Positions 51,805 through 64,000 of a stretch of DNA of 64,000 nt are shown piece by piece. The number at the start of each line of letters is the position of its first letter. The stretch's first letter is position 1. The notes below the pieces were generated by a model. That model was given only the letters and a program-made list of their open reading frames with translations, had not been told where the DNA came from and made no database searches. Both the position numbers and the translations under genes were made by a program. The DNA comes from Sialis fuliginosa (lineage: Eukaryota; Arthropoda; Insecta; Megaloptera; Sialidae), in contig OY540818.1 of assembly GCA_961205875.1 (NCBI GenBank), positions 11,754,761 to 11,818,760 on the forward strand. The letters run 5' to 3'.

Positions 51805-54800
51805 ATTAAATGCCAACATAAAACCAGAATTAACTGTGCTATCGATTTCTAAAACCCAAGAGCTATAAACATAGACATAATATTATAATATTGCCAGCTC
51901 TACAATAATAATGCTAATAACTAAAATCGCACGGATTACAACATCACAAAACACGTGCGCCCACGATTGTCATCCCACTACTGATTCAAAACTCATTGTA
52001 ACGAGGGGGCGTTAACAATTACATAATGCACCCACCTGATTGAGTAACGGAGTAACAAACCCGAGGGCTTTGAAATACCAACCATTCTCGTTTAAAAGTT
52101 CAATTATCATCCTACGTGATTTTCTGGTTTATACGTATCTACAATAATTAAACATATTTGGGAAATATGATTTATTTATGTGAATTGAATCTTTTTACTT
52201 TATTTTTATAAGAGCTTTACCAACTTTTTTATTCGAAATCAAATAATTTGTATAATTCATTAGAAAATGTCAGTTCTATTTTAATCTTAATAAGTGCCTA
52301 ACCTAATTATTTTTAGTAATTACATCAATATCACAGTTACTATTGATTAACCTCTTTATTTTATACAAATTCAATAGAAAATGTACATTGTAATTTTTTC
52401 TCAATATGTACCTGACCTAATTATAACAGACAATATATATACTTGGTGTAAACATATCAATGCAATTAATACCATTGTTTAAATTTTTCATTTTTTTTCA
52501 ATTTCTATGGGGCAATATTAGTTACAAATTACTTGTCCCAATAATTCAATAAAAGGTGTTATAATAATACAATTTTGTGGGCTTCAATCTATGATAACAA
52601 ACTGAAAAAGATTGGGGACTTTTAATATAATAAACTAGATACCTACTTTATACAAAAATACCAGTGCAAAAAATCGATATGTAGATTGAAGTATTACTTA
52701 TTAATATTCGTTGGCAGTTTTTGATAAAATATAAAAATGAATTATAATAAAATACTGGTACTGATAAAGATTTTGTAAAATATATGATTTTAAAAACGAT
52801 ATGTATATGGGTTCTTAAATCTCGGTCATGTCTAAATTGTTAGATGTGGACGTGTTTGATATTTTAATTTGACATTTCATGTTCCTCTTTTGAATTTATC
52901 ATGTACATATTTTATATCATTCAATTAAATGTCATATTTTTTGTTGGAATTAATTCATTAATTAATAATATTAATATTTTCATATAATGAATTTTATAAT
53001 AAATCAAAGTAGTCATTCACAAATTTATTTTATTTTTCAGTTGATATTATGATGTATTATAAATATGTTTAACTAATAAATCTTAATATATTTATCTGTC
53101 AGTAAAATGTAAATATTTTTTAGTCAAGGTATGACATTTTATAGGCAATAAAATTCATATTCATAGTGCTTATCTGTTCCGACTTGACACAAAACTACTG
53201 AACTGATTTTGATGCGATTTTCACTATTCGAAAGCCTAAGATCCTTGAATAAGTTCAGATTGTATGCTAATTGAATAAGGGCAGGACCGTACAACGGAAA
53301 ATTTAAAATTTATATTTTGCAATAGAAATTCGTAAAATTGAAAAATAAATAAATTCAAAAGTAGTTGTGATATTGATGTAATTAATTAATTAAGGCAAGT
53401 ATTTTTAAAATAAAAACGATAGTGAATTACGGTTGTGATATTGAAGTAATTACACGAATACTTACGATACCTACGTTTTTAGAGTAGCCAGTTGCATAGG
53501 GATTCACTGATTTTGAAATACACGTGGGTGAAGTCGCAAAAAAAGTTTATAATATAGTCATTAAAAATAAGTTAAGTATCGTTTTAATTAAATATTTGCC
53601 ATTTAGCCCAGTTTTTAATTAAAAATATTAGCACATTTTTATAAATAATAATATAAAAAGTTAACTATATTTTAATATAAAAAAGATTAAACACAGACAC
53701 TTTTTTATTTTCATACAAATATAAATTTAATGAGTCGAGTTTTTTTTACTAGTTTTGATAAATTCTCGGATCTAGTCGAGAATGGTAAATATTATTTTTT
53801 GTTTGGCAAATAGCACGCATAGTTTAGAAATACAAACTCAAACAGAATAAGTTCAAGTACCGCTGCTTCACACTCCCAAGCTGTTGTTTAATTTGGGATC
53901 GTATTTTACGTATACCTATATTTTGTACATATTTACCTTCGGTTTGATTTTAGGTTTGCAGATTTTGATAAGTGATATTTACTTTATACGTGAGTAAATA
54001 CTCATGTATATATTTATTTTGTATGTAACATCCGTAAAAGTAATTTTATGTACAAGTATTTATACACTTCTTATTTTTGAATTATTACAATTAGATATGT
54101 ATATAATATATTATTATATTAGATATGTATAGTATGCAATATATAAGGTTATGAATAAGTTTTAAATTTTGAAACTGAATATCTTTTGAATACTTTATTT
54201 GATTTTAATAAAATTTGGTATAGATATTCAAGGCTATAGGTTTTTTCAAATTGTTTTAACTTATTAAAAAAATGTTTTTCTTGTAATTAATATTACCTCC
54301 ATGCTTTACAGATTGTTCTTATTGTCTGTACTATATTGTCTAAAAAATGCTCTATCATCAAGTTAAGAAATACTTTTAAAATTATTTGAAACGATTCACA
54401 AAAGAAAGAACTGTTTATAATAAGTTATAGAGAATCTTATTTTCAATAATTTATGTACCATTCAAGTTTTTATATCTTTTACCGGTTAGTCAGAAATATT
54501 TTTTTATTTATTATTAAAAACACGTATATTGTTGACTCTCTGTATTGCTATAAGAAAATCCTGTGGCACTCATTGTATGTATTTTTAGCATAGTAATACA
54601 AAGATTTATAGGATTTTCTTGTTTAAAGGCCTGTGTCTACGATTTGAGAACTCGGTTCAAAATCTAGTTCCGAAAAAAAAAATACTAGAAATCTTACCGT
54701 GGGAACTATCATTCGGGTGGAAATCTCGGATAAAAAACACGAAAAATGCGCCCTGTTTTTTTTATACTAGTTGCTAAGCTCACATGAGTTAAAATTCAGG

Positions 54801-55180
54801 CAACTAACCTTTTTAATGTCTTTATATTAAAGTTATCGTAAAAAGAAATACAACCGTAATTGTAAAATGACAGCTTACGATTATAATTCAACATTCATAA
54901 TGATACTTGAAGGTTGCAATTTAACTTTTTGTTTGTTTTCCATCTGAATTTACAGATGTTGATATTTAGCTAAAACTTCATAAGTTGACTGAAACATCAT
55001 CTATATGTAAAAATTATATCGGAAATCTTGTATCGTGGACATAGGCCTTGAATTTACAAAAACATATGCTTCGTCGAGACTCGAGACCTTATTTTCCGGA
55101 GTTAATCGCTCTGACACTCATACTGAATTCCAAACGATAACATCTGATTACACGTACACATGCTAATAAACAAGAATGAA
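51805..55180. other. AT-rich DNA with repeat fragments, no gene seen
   Basis: 53170-53290 (CTACTGAACTGATTTTGATG) resembles the 3' part of an insect non-LTR retrotransposon and is similar in layout to 59290-59360. Otherwise nothing. Confidence 0.4.
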
Positions 55181-55510
55181 TTCTATTTCGGCGCGGTGAC
55201 GTCGGTGCGTACGTTAACTATCACGCGCCACGCGAGTGTCGCCACGCATGTCAATAACTAGACACAGTGCAGTGTGTGTGCGGGGGTGCAAGGGTGCGTG
55301 TACCCTAGAGGGAGGGGGACAGGAGGTGCTTATGAATGTGTCATTTCATGTGTGTGAACCTATGGCGTTTAAGGAAGACGTGCGTTACAATAATGCAAAC
55401 AGTGGCGGAGATGTGGACTGCATTTGTGATATATGATACCAGAGTGGATCTGGGTGGATTCCTGGAATTACTGTACATTACCTGCTGCAAGGAGGGGGAA
55501 TAGTGTGAAT
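55180..55510. promoter_or_regulatory. GC-rich island; candidate promoter or first exon
   Basis: CpG-rich start (GCGCGGTGACGTCGGTGCG) with GTGTGTGTGCGGGGGTGC. A plus-strand frame from an ATG at 55332 gives 35 codons (starts MNVSFHVCEPMAFKED) and stops at TGA; I do not recognise it. A CRE-like TGACGTCG occurs at about 55197. Confidence 0.35.
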
Positions 55511-58500
55511 CTGAGCGGGATTCATTCTTGTGATGAATACATTATAAATAATATATAACTGTCAATGTTTTTTTTTTATACAATTCAGCGAATTATTTTT
55601 GGGAGACCAAGAGGGGCGGCAATTTGGAAACAATATAATAAGGCAATTTTATAAAAATTTCAATTGAAAAAATGTTTTAAAGTTATTTAATGTATTTTCA
55701 TGAATGACTTAATGTTATGACTGTCCCTTGGAAGGAAGGGGAGGCGGTGAAAAGAAAAAACTTGCCCAGGGCGCCAAATTCACTTAGGTCGACCTTGCCA
55801 AACATTTAAAAAACAAAGCCTTTTTAAATTTAATTTTTTACTAGAATGTATCGTGATCTAGTAACTTATATTTGTTTATTTAATAACAGTTAAGTAACAA
55901 TATATTTATACTTTCATTTTGGAAATGATAAACTCTTGTATTGTTGTCTAGATCCTACACAAAATTTTAAGACAGCCAGACATTGGGAAAATAATTAATT
56001 ACAAGATTTGACCAAAACAAACAATATGGCTACCATATTTTTTTTAATGTTTTAATTTACTCATTTGTGTCAGTATGCAGAGAAGATATTGATTGGCAAC
56101 ATAGTAGGCGTTGAAGTAATTACTGTTTATGAAAGTATATTGCAAAATTATACACTACTGTATTATGTATAATGTATCATAAATAATTATCGGTGCGCTA
56201 CTGTTTGGAAGTATAAATAGAATTCGAAAATCGATAGGTATTAAATTATAATAGTGCTATTATCAGTCATTAGCATATAGTAGGTGTAGGCGATGTTATT
56301 GTATTATTTTTATCAAATCTGCATTGGTTAGATGTATTATAATTTTGTACTATGATACAATTTCCCCGCGCACTTGGTCCGCGTGTATTTCGAAATCGAT
56401 AAATACCCGTACAACTAGCGGTTCTAAAAACTAGACACCATCTTCTATGCGACGTCATTATGTTCAACACAAAAATGGTTGTTTTTGAAACACATATCAT
56501 GTGATTATTTTATGTCAATTTGACAGATATCAGTGGAAATTATCAATCAAAATAAACGTACTGTATAAAATAAATTAACCATAATGTAAATGACAAAATA
56601 AATAGTTGAAAAATCCCCCGACCATTTTTTAATTTATCTTTGAGGACGTTGAAAAATGCTCTAAGCGCGTTAGAGTATCACTTTATACTGTTTAAACGTG
56701 AAAGTGCATGTTTTTTAATATGCTTCAATGCACTGCAACGCTTAAAAACGCTTTTTATAATCCTAATACGCCTGTTCCAATATGTTGATATCAAAGAGGT
56801 TCACTATATTATTTTTAAATTACTGAACATTATTTTCACACAATATAGAGTTTATTTTATCAACGCCACTATAAATTCATCATGTAAAAATACGATCGGT
56901 CTTAAAAAATAAACTTGAAAAGTCATTCCGTCAGTACAATGTTGTATACTTTTTATGAATACATTTATACGAGCATTTCTGGAAATTTAAATGTGACAAC
57001 ATCGGGCCGAAATGAAGGATGGCTTCCTTGAGGGAAGCTTCTCATTGAATCAGGGCACGTGCAAAGACAATATATCTTCAGCGCCCCCTGTTGGTTGTAT
57101 CCCGCGCTCTCTTTCTTACAAACATTTGCACTAAAACACGTCATTTTTAGAAAGATGTTACAAATTTTAGTTACGTCAGCATTCTTTTGGTTAACCTAAA
57201 TTATTTATTAATTTATTTTGCATTATTCGTATGTTATTAATGACCTCTTTTTAATTTCTTATACTGGCATCAGTTATGGCCGCTATAAGAGTAAAGTTTA
57301 CTGTATTTGTGATTGACGGGTTTCTTTTTTGTAATTATCATGGATTCATGTTACTAATAATACAAGTAACTCTTTATTTAATCAATTTAATAACTAAAGT
57401 CCGCAAATATAGTTTTTTTTTAATTATAGACTTTTATTTTGTTTATGTTTTTTTATCCAGTAATGAATAAAGTAAAATCAGTAATGAGCACGCAGTGATG
57501 GACACTTCCTAATGATTACAAAATTATAAGTACTACGACACAAAAGATATAAAAGAAAGAATCGTCAAGTTTGAAACAATGTAAAGCAGTTCAATAAATT
57601 GTACTAATAATTAATTTAAATGTCCACCATTTGGTCGATTGTCATCAAATCACGCTGTAAGTTAGTTAAATGTATATAGATTAATAATCAGAAATGGTAG
57701 TAATCAAATATCAACAAATATTTCTAATATTTTATTTAACTTAAAAATAACCATTACTGGGGTCATATCCAAGACTGGTGCCAGTACCTTATGTATATAA
57801 GTAAGTATTGTAAAGATGATTTTTTTTACTTATCCATTATTTATTTTGAAGAAGTTAAATAAACGCAGGTCTTTTTTAAACCATTCGCTCTGGGAAATTT
57901 AAATTTGTGTAAATTCAAACAACCTTTTGTTATGAAAGATAAAAGCATAATGGGATGATCTGCATAGGAAATTGATCTCATTTCAAATTCTTTTACATTA
58001 AAAATATTTGTTTTGTTCTTCTGTATCTTCCGTTTGCCTATTGTTTTGTAAAGTAATAATATTTCATTTATTGCTAATAAATTGGAAACATAGTTACAAT
58101 TATTATAGCTTTTGTATGGCTCATTTTACTTGTGTGTATTTATTTTGTTATAAAACTACATCGATATATTATACATACGATATTCTCGGGAACCAATTTA
58201 CCTTTGTTATTTTTGTGTATTGTACAAAGAACTACAATACATTCTAACAAGAAGTGTATTGATATTCAACAATTACTCATAAATAATAAAATGTTGTGGC
58301 CATCATAAGATTTTTTTAGGCATGCAATTAAACAATTTCAAAAATTGACAAGAGTAAATAATCTGTTTCTGGTTTAGTGATTCTTTTTAAAAATAAAAGA
58401 TGCGCGTATGTTGCATTCAAGAACATTAATGTTAAATTTTAATATTTGTAAGTTTCACCATTTTGGTTGTAGAGCGTTCAAAGACCGACAGACATACATA

Positions 58501-58987
58501 CGTGATTCAGGGACCCTCAATATATACGTACATTTAATTTATATATAAAAATAAGAGTGATTACTTCTAAAATTTGTATATTTCATTAAAGAAGATAATT
58601 CTATAAAAGAAGAATAGCAACTGTACCTACATTTATGTACTGTGCAATTGTATTTACATACCTACGCATTAAATTGATTGAAAATCTTCTTTGAACAAAT
58701 AGTTTTTGATGCATAAAAGATCTATGCTTTTTTATATTTATTACTGCAATCAAATACTTGTATTTCCATTTTAAAGAAATATTTATCAAAGAAGATTTAT
58801 AAAAACTGACAAGTAAAGAGTTTCGATTGGGAATGTAAAGAAAGGATCTTGTACAGTATTAGTTTTTTCATTTGTTTGAAAGATTACTTCAGAGACTGCA
58901 ATTTAAAAAGATTACAGAATAGTGAATGTTATTATAATTTAACAATCAAAAATATTCAAATGTAGATAAGATAATAATATGTATATA
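55511..58987. other. AT-rich DNA, no gene seen
   Basis: 55600-55800 has GC-richer ends (GAGGGGCGGCAATTTGG and CCCAGGGCGCC) like an old hAT element. A GC-richer patch lies at 57000-57120. Open frames of 60-90 codons are AT-driven. Confidence 0.35.
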
Positions 58988-59161
58988 AAGGCCTCTATAC
59001 ACCACCCAATCAGCAGGGTCGATTTGTAGTGGGGGTAAATCGGGTACTGTTATAGTAAGTAGTGTTTTTTTATATATAATCGCCCCGACTTGCCTATACA
59101 CGACCCAATTTGCAGGGATCCTGCAGATTGGATGTCAAATTGGATGGTGTATAGAAGCCTT
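58988..59161. mobile_element. Short inverted-repeat element (MITE)
   Basis: Ends AAGGCCTCTATACACCACCC and GGTGTATAGAAGCCTT are inverted repeats. The motif CTATACACGACCCAATTTGC recurs internally. It is 174 bp. The target duplication is unclear. Confidence 0.65.
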
Positions 59162-59645
59162 AACATAACAATATTTTTTTTATTTGGCTCATGTATCTTT
59201 ATACTTAATTTTCAAATCTTCAATCAAGTTTGTAAGTTTTTCGGTTTTTCGTAACGAAATTAAAAAGAGAATACTATCGGAATCAACACTATGCCTATCT
59301 GTTTGTCTGTCTGTCACAGCCTTCTAATTACTGAACCGTTTGATCTAGAAAACTAAGATTTGGTGTAATTGTAGTAAATGGTGGACCAATAATACACAGC
59401 AAGTGCATTACTCTAGGCACTCCCTGTCCATGTCTGGCTACGCCCATGATAACTAGTATTATTTATTTAACCTATTTAAAATTAAAATATTTGTAAAAAT
59501 TTTAGTAGGTAATTAGTAATTAAAAAATAAAATGCAATTAAATAAAACAGAATCTAAAAGATATTATTTATAACTCCAGTATTTATTTTAATGATAACAA
59601 AAATAAAGTACAAGAAAGAAACACAATTAAATTTAAGTAATATGC
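59162..59645. other. Repeat fragment and AT-rich DNA
   Basis: 59290-59360 (GTCTGTCTGTCACAGCCTTC, then ACTGAACCGTTTGATC) is a non-LTR-like 3' fragment. GGCTACGCCCATG at about 59435 resembles a hAT right end. Confidence 0.4.
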
Positions 59646-59867
59646 AAATAACGGTGACATCTGGATTTGTAAATTGATGTTTGATACGAGTTCAGCTTTA
59701 CCAGAACTCATTAATCTTAATGGGACATTCAAATTGAATGGGAACTTAGTTATTTGGGAGTTTGTAGCCTCGAATTGTTGACGCGGAATAATCTCATATA
59801 AAATTTTATTGATTAAAAGTGCTCGTGGTACCTTGATTTCTAAACATGTTCTTTGCACAGTAGACAT
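59646..59867 (-). CDS. Possible small gene or exon, unrecognised
   Basis: The minus-strand frame from the ATG at 59867 begins MSTVQRTCLEIKVPRALLIN and continues to about NLQIQMSP. After that it becomes a hydrophobic AT-driven stretch and stops at 59583. The first 70 residues have mixed composition unlike the surrounding DNA. I do not recognise a family. It could be a decayed coding fragment or a short exon. Confidence 0.25.
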
Positions 59868-61125
59868 TATTAGAGTATTTGTATTGATTGAAAAAGTTTT
59901 CGTTGAATATTAAGTAAACTGTGAGGGAATTATAAAACATATTATTATATTTATCTTTGAAATTCAAATATTTATTTAAAGAAATTCAGTTATATCTGTT
60001 TATTTTAATTTAATTATTCGATATAGGTATATGATAAAAACAATTGATAATAATTCAATATCCCACTACCTAAAAAAAGACAATATTCAAAGCAAAGTAA
60101 TTTCAATTTAAATCAACAAAATGAGACCGAACAAAAATTTTTATTTCAGTTTATAAAATAATGAAACAAGAATTAAAAACTCAAATTATATTTTCAAGTT
60201 TGACAGCTTTAGTGACCCTTTTTAGACAGTGAAGAACCAAAAACCTAGGTTTTTATGTTAGTTAGCTAACTCATGTTTTAATAATTTTTCTTTAAAAAAA
60301 CTTTTAATGAGACATATCAATTTTTATTTGCATATTGCTCAGGCCTCAAATTGTACGACCCTGCATTTGGCCCATTACCTAAAAAGGTTGTCCACATCAG
60401 TTAAGATTTAATAGGAAACAGTTCTATTTTTTAAATATAAAACAAATGATTTTAAAAATGTCTCCACAATTTAATCTTATTGGTAAAATAATACAAAAAA
60501 AAATATGTTCCTACAAATCCGATATTTTCGAGCTACATAACTGCAATATTATTTATATAAGAGATACGGAACACAAAAACACTCATTTGAGGGTTCTCTA
60601 ATTCCTTTTCTCTCATCTGTCCTTATACATTTTCTTTAAATATTTACACAATGGCAATGCTTGATTACGAACGACGTGTCGAAGTGCTATTACAAAAGAA
60701 TACACGCATTTGTACGTATAAAGGATGGTCAGAATGTATAGCATGATTTATTGTGTTTATTCAACGAATGTGATTTGTTATTTCTAGGATCAATAACATG
60801 TTTGGAAATCAACAAAATGTTTTTTTTTTACTTTCTTGTAAGGTCATATTATGAATGAAATATATCTATACCTATATTTTATAAGTAAGTATTGTTAATC
60901 AGATTTTATTTCAAATTCGAGATTTTAATAAAAATATCCATTTACATTTATTCAGCTTTAATTGGCCCGCGGCTAATCTATGTGTCCCCGTATTTAGAAA
61001 GGTAGAAATAGACAGAATAACCAAATATTAATAATTAATAAACTAGCAAATAAAATAAAATAAATCAAACACCTAAGTAAAATAAGTAACTGTATAAAAA
61101 CTGTATATTTGTCAGTATGTTTACT
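59868..61125. other. AT-rich DNA, no gene seen
   Basis: Nothing recognisable beyond a GC-richer patch near 60345-60400. Confidence 0.35.
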
Positions 61126-61520
61126 AGGGTGGTCCTTATATGGGGTAAGGACGAATTTTGACCGGGCCGCCCCCCAAATCAGCTCCAAATAATTCAAAAA
61201 GAATGTGGAAAAAGTTTCAACCCTCTATCTTAAAAAATGGCGATTACCAGAGGGGGGTGATTTTCCCATTTAAAATACACGTGTTTTTTCGATTTTTCAA
61301 AGACCTGCGTATTAGAGTGTCTTAAACTCTTTCTAAAAATCTAGAACACTCATGAAAGCATCCCTGGTACTCATATTCCATATCTTGATGGATAAAGTAA
61401 ACTTCTGATTCAACGTTGACAGCTATATGGGTCATTAGGTCATTTCATCAAGAGAAAATAAAAAAAAGCAATTTTTTGTACAATTTCTGGATAATTTTGT
61501 GAGAAAAACGTTTGACAATG
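61126..61520. mobile_element. Probable end of a TA-flanked repeat element
   Basis: Starts TAGGGTGGTCC, like the TA-GGGTG end at 38073, followed by GACCGGGCCGCCCCCC and then AT-rich sequence. No inverted partner was found in the window, so it may be a truncated copy. Confidence 0.35.
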
Positions 61521-63251
61521 AAAATATTGTAGACGTTTTCACTCGAAAACGACAAATCATAGAAGAGTGTAATTAAAATATTGAGGATTGGTTTTCGTCT
61601 GGATGAAAATGAAAACGATATTACAGATGTAATTTTATAACTTTTCGCATTGATTTTGAAACGGGGCGAACTAAATAATGTAAATATTTTTAATATTTAT
61701 GTTCCATTAATTTTTTTCTATTTTTATCAGTTTACACTATACACTCAGGTGAGCGTATAAGAAAGTCCCAAGACACTCATGGCAGCTTTTTTTAAATGTA
61801 CAGTAGTACCACTTTTAACGTATATACGGGACCTAACAACTTCTCAAAAGTCACCAACTTAAAACCAATAATTCTCATCACCAAAGGCTTAAAAGATTGA
61901 GTAATACTGCTTTAAACTAATGTCTACTAAAGGAGAAAGAAACCAAGGAGAAAATATATGTTTAGGGAGTATACATTAAGAGACGTTGTATTATATATTA
62001 GATAGAATAAATCAATCGCATGTCTCTAAGTACTTTCATATCCGATAAAAAGGTTTTTCATGAAAATTGTTATTTCGTAACTTTTTTGTTAACAAAAATG
62101 AAATTTCTTAGATTTTATTTGTTGATATTTTTTGAGTACCAATTCAAATTTAAAAGGAAGTGATATATATATGTATATTGGTAAAGTTTATTAAAGGTAG
62201 TCGTATAAAATATATAAGTATAAACAACATTGTTATACCTGATTTCTTTTATCTAACAAAAGCTACCAGTTTTTTTGTGTTAGCAGCTTGGTACACATTT
62301 GTTAATTAAATAGCAAATTTTGGATTCTGATTGGTCCATTTGGATATTTAAGCGTCTGGGACCAATATCAGATTTTGATAAAACCGAGGGTGAAAAATAT
62401 AATTCAATATAAAAAAAAAAGTACCATAGTATAAGGTAGTCTACAAAACTATAAAAAAAATACTCACACTAGTGTTTTATATCTAATACAGGCAATATTA
62501 AAATTCAGTTTGTATAGGCTTCTGCAAAGGTCAAAGTTAAGTTTCGCTTTACTGTAACAATAAATTATCATGTTTATATTGAATAATAATACTGGTAGAT
62601 GTTAAAGGTCGTCCAAACATTAAACCTTCTGAAGAGTAGGGCGTTAGTTAGATATATGTATGTATTATATTAGTACAAAAATTTACATTTATATGTATAG
62701 GATTGGACGACAGTTCAAAAGCTCTATTCCAGTATACATACTAACAAACATATGTTTGGAATTGCCTAATAGACTTTTAGTATTAGGTGTTATTATTTAA
62801 AATATATACTCTTTTATTTATGTCGGTATAAAAATATAATTTGATGTGTTTAAAGTCATTTTAGAGATTGGAAATTATCATAACATTTTTTTAATATTAT
62901 AAAAAACTGCTGAACCAAAAAAATGCAACGAAAAGTTCTATAAATAATTTATTTGTATTGTTTCGTTAATTCTAAGCATTTTTTTATTTTTTCAAATTTG
63001 TCTATAAATTGATTCTTTAGTAGATAACAATAAAAACAAAAATAAACATAAAATGTTTTGGTGCCCCCTAGAGTTTTTATAGGTTACGTCCATAAGAAAT
63101 TTGAACTACTATTTCCCCAAGTTACAAAAAAATTCAATTACTTTTGCGCGTGTTTTTTTATTGGATAAAAATCGTGATTAATTTTAGGCAGATTCAACTA
63201 ACATTACTTATTATCACAAATTAAACAATTCACCGATAGTTTAATCAGACT
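61521..63251. other. AT-rich DNA, no gene seen
   Basis: No coding, RNA or clear repeat signal recognised. Confidence 0.35.
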
Positions 63252-63647
63252 TTGTTCTTCTACACAATTCTAAAATTACATATAACTAGAAATGAACTAT
63301 ATGATCACCCTGTATCTAAGTATCGATTTATCCGGAGGATAGTTCCAGTGATTACACTACAAAACACATGTACATACATAAGACCATGTCGTGCCGTAAA
63401 AGTTTACAGACAAATTGGGGTTGAAAATGTACTCCGGCTACAAAAAAGTGCGAAGGAAGACATTGTTAGCGAGTTCGATGCTCGCCTGCAGTGTGTGGTT
63501 CTAATTTCTACCGAGAGAGGACACCACCGGAGCATTTATCAAAGGGAAATGGCTGTCAACGAGCGCTCGGATTTGTCTGACTTATCATTACTACATGTCT
63601 GCATAGGTTTTTTTTGTTTATCAGAATCATTACTTATACAACAGTAG
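63252..63647 (+). CDS. Possible exon, unrecognised (131-codon open frame)
   Basis: The middle (63340-63600) is clearly less AT-rich than its surroundings and stays open as RLQKSAKEDIVSEFDARLQC, then VVLISTERGHHRSIYQREMA. The start and end of the frame are AT-driven. No domain is recognised, and splice sites around it are not compelling. It could be a true exon, an untranslated first exon or an old insertion. Confidence 0.25.
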   Translation: MFFYTILKLHITRNELYDHPVSKYRFIRRIVPVITLQNTCTYIRPCRAVKVYRQIGVENVLRLQKSAKEDIVSEFDARLQCVVLISTERGHHRSIYQREMAVNERSDLSDLSLLHVCIGFFCLSESLLIQQ

Positions 63648-64000
63648 TTTTTTTGTTTTATTTAAAAAACCTAATCGTCGCTGACATATGAAATTAAATT
63701 AACTTATTGTGCAAAAGATTTTTGCTTTGAAATTGTATAATGCTTGTTTGTTTTTTTGTGATTTCAAACATTAAAGGAAAATCGTAATTGGTTTCTCATG
63801 TATTTTTTAAAACGTATGAAAAATGTATGCAAATGATTTTTATTAAAATTTGAATGTTTGTACTGTAATTCAAATGTCATGATTATTTTGTAATTCATTT
63901 CTTCGTTTATTTAATTAAGATGATACAATATTTTTAATGAAATTATTTTTACAATTTTTCACATTTTGTTAAAATATACATACACGGAAAGAAATTGTAC

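Overview
The window looks like nuclear DNA of an insect. It is strongly AT-rich, its genes are split by short GT-AG introns of about 50-180 bp, and the non-genic part is packed with short non-autonomous DNA transposons and microsatellites. A WRN-type RecQ helicase is present, which argues against Drosophila, where only the separate WRN-like exonuclease is known. Nothing in the sequence fixes the order; a hemipteran or another non-dipteran insect would fit.

All recognisable genes lie in the first 12.2 kb. A spermine synthase gene runs leftwards from 2752 and leaves the window at its left edge. Only its N-terminal coding exon and two alternative-looking second exons are inside. A WRN-family RecQ helicase runs rightwards from 3583 to 7116 in ten exons and appears complete (875 residues). 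These two genes are divergent, with about 830 bp between start codons. A MARCH1/8-type membrane-bound RING-CH ubiquitin ligase runs leftwards from 12164 to 10680 in four exons (423 residues), so it converges on the helicase gene. The three gene products have no obvious joint pathway: polyamine synthesis, DNA repair, and membrane-protein ubiquitination.

From about 12.2 kb to 64 kb I found no convincing multi-exon gene. This stretch is intergenic DNA or very large introns. It holds hAT-type elements (three with perfect 8-bp target duplications, at 19454-20414, 24685-25102 and 36770-37075), two mariner-like TA-flanked foldback elements (38075-38688 and 48723-49579), other inverted-repeat elements, fragments of interspersed repeats, a 165-bp tandem duplication, a 24-bp minisatellite, a 34-bp perfect palindrome and several GC-rich islands that could be promoters or untranslated first exons. 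A few open stretches (48115-48365, 59646-59867, 63252-63647) are flagged as possible exons without a recognised family.

The observations most worth following are: (1) the two second exons of spermine synthase, whose lengths force mutually exclusive use; (2) two small foldback insertions (8406-8607 and 14707-14910) that carry hammerhead-ribozyme-like cores in the loop and are flanked by direct repeats of about 15-22 bp; and (3) an eight-copy 21-bp repeat just after the helicase gene that stays open as a heptapeptide repeat.
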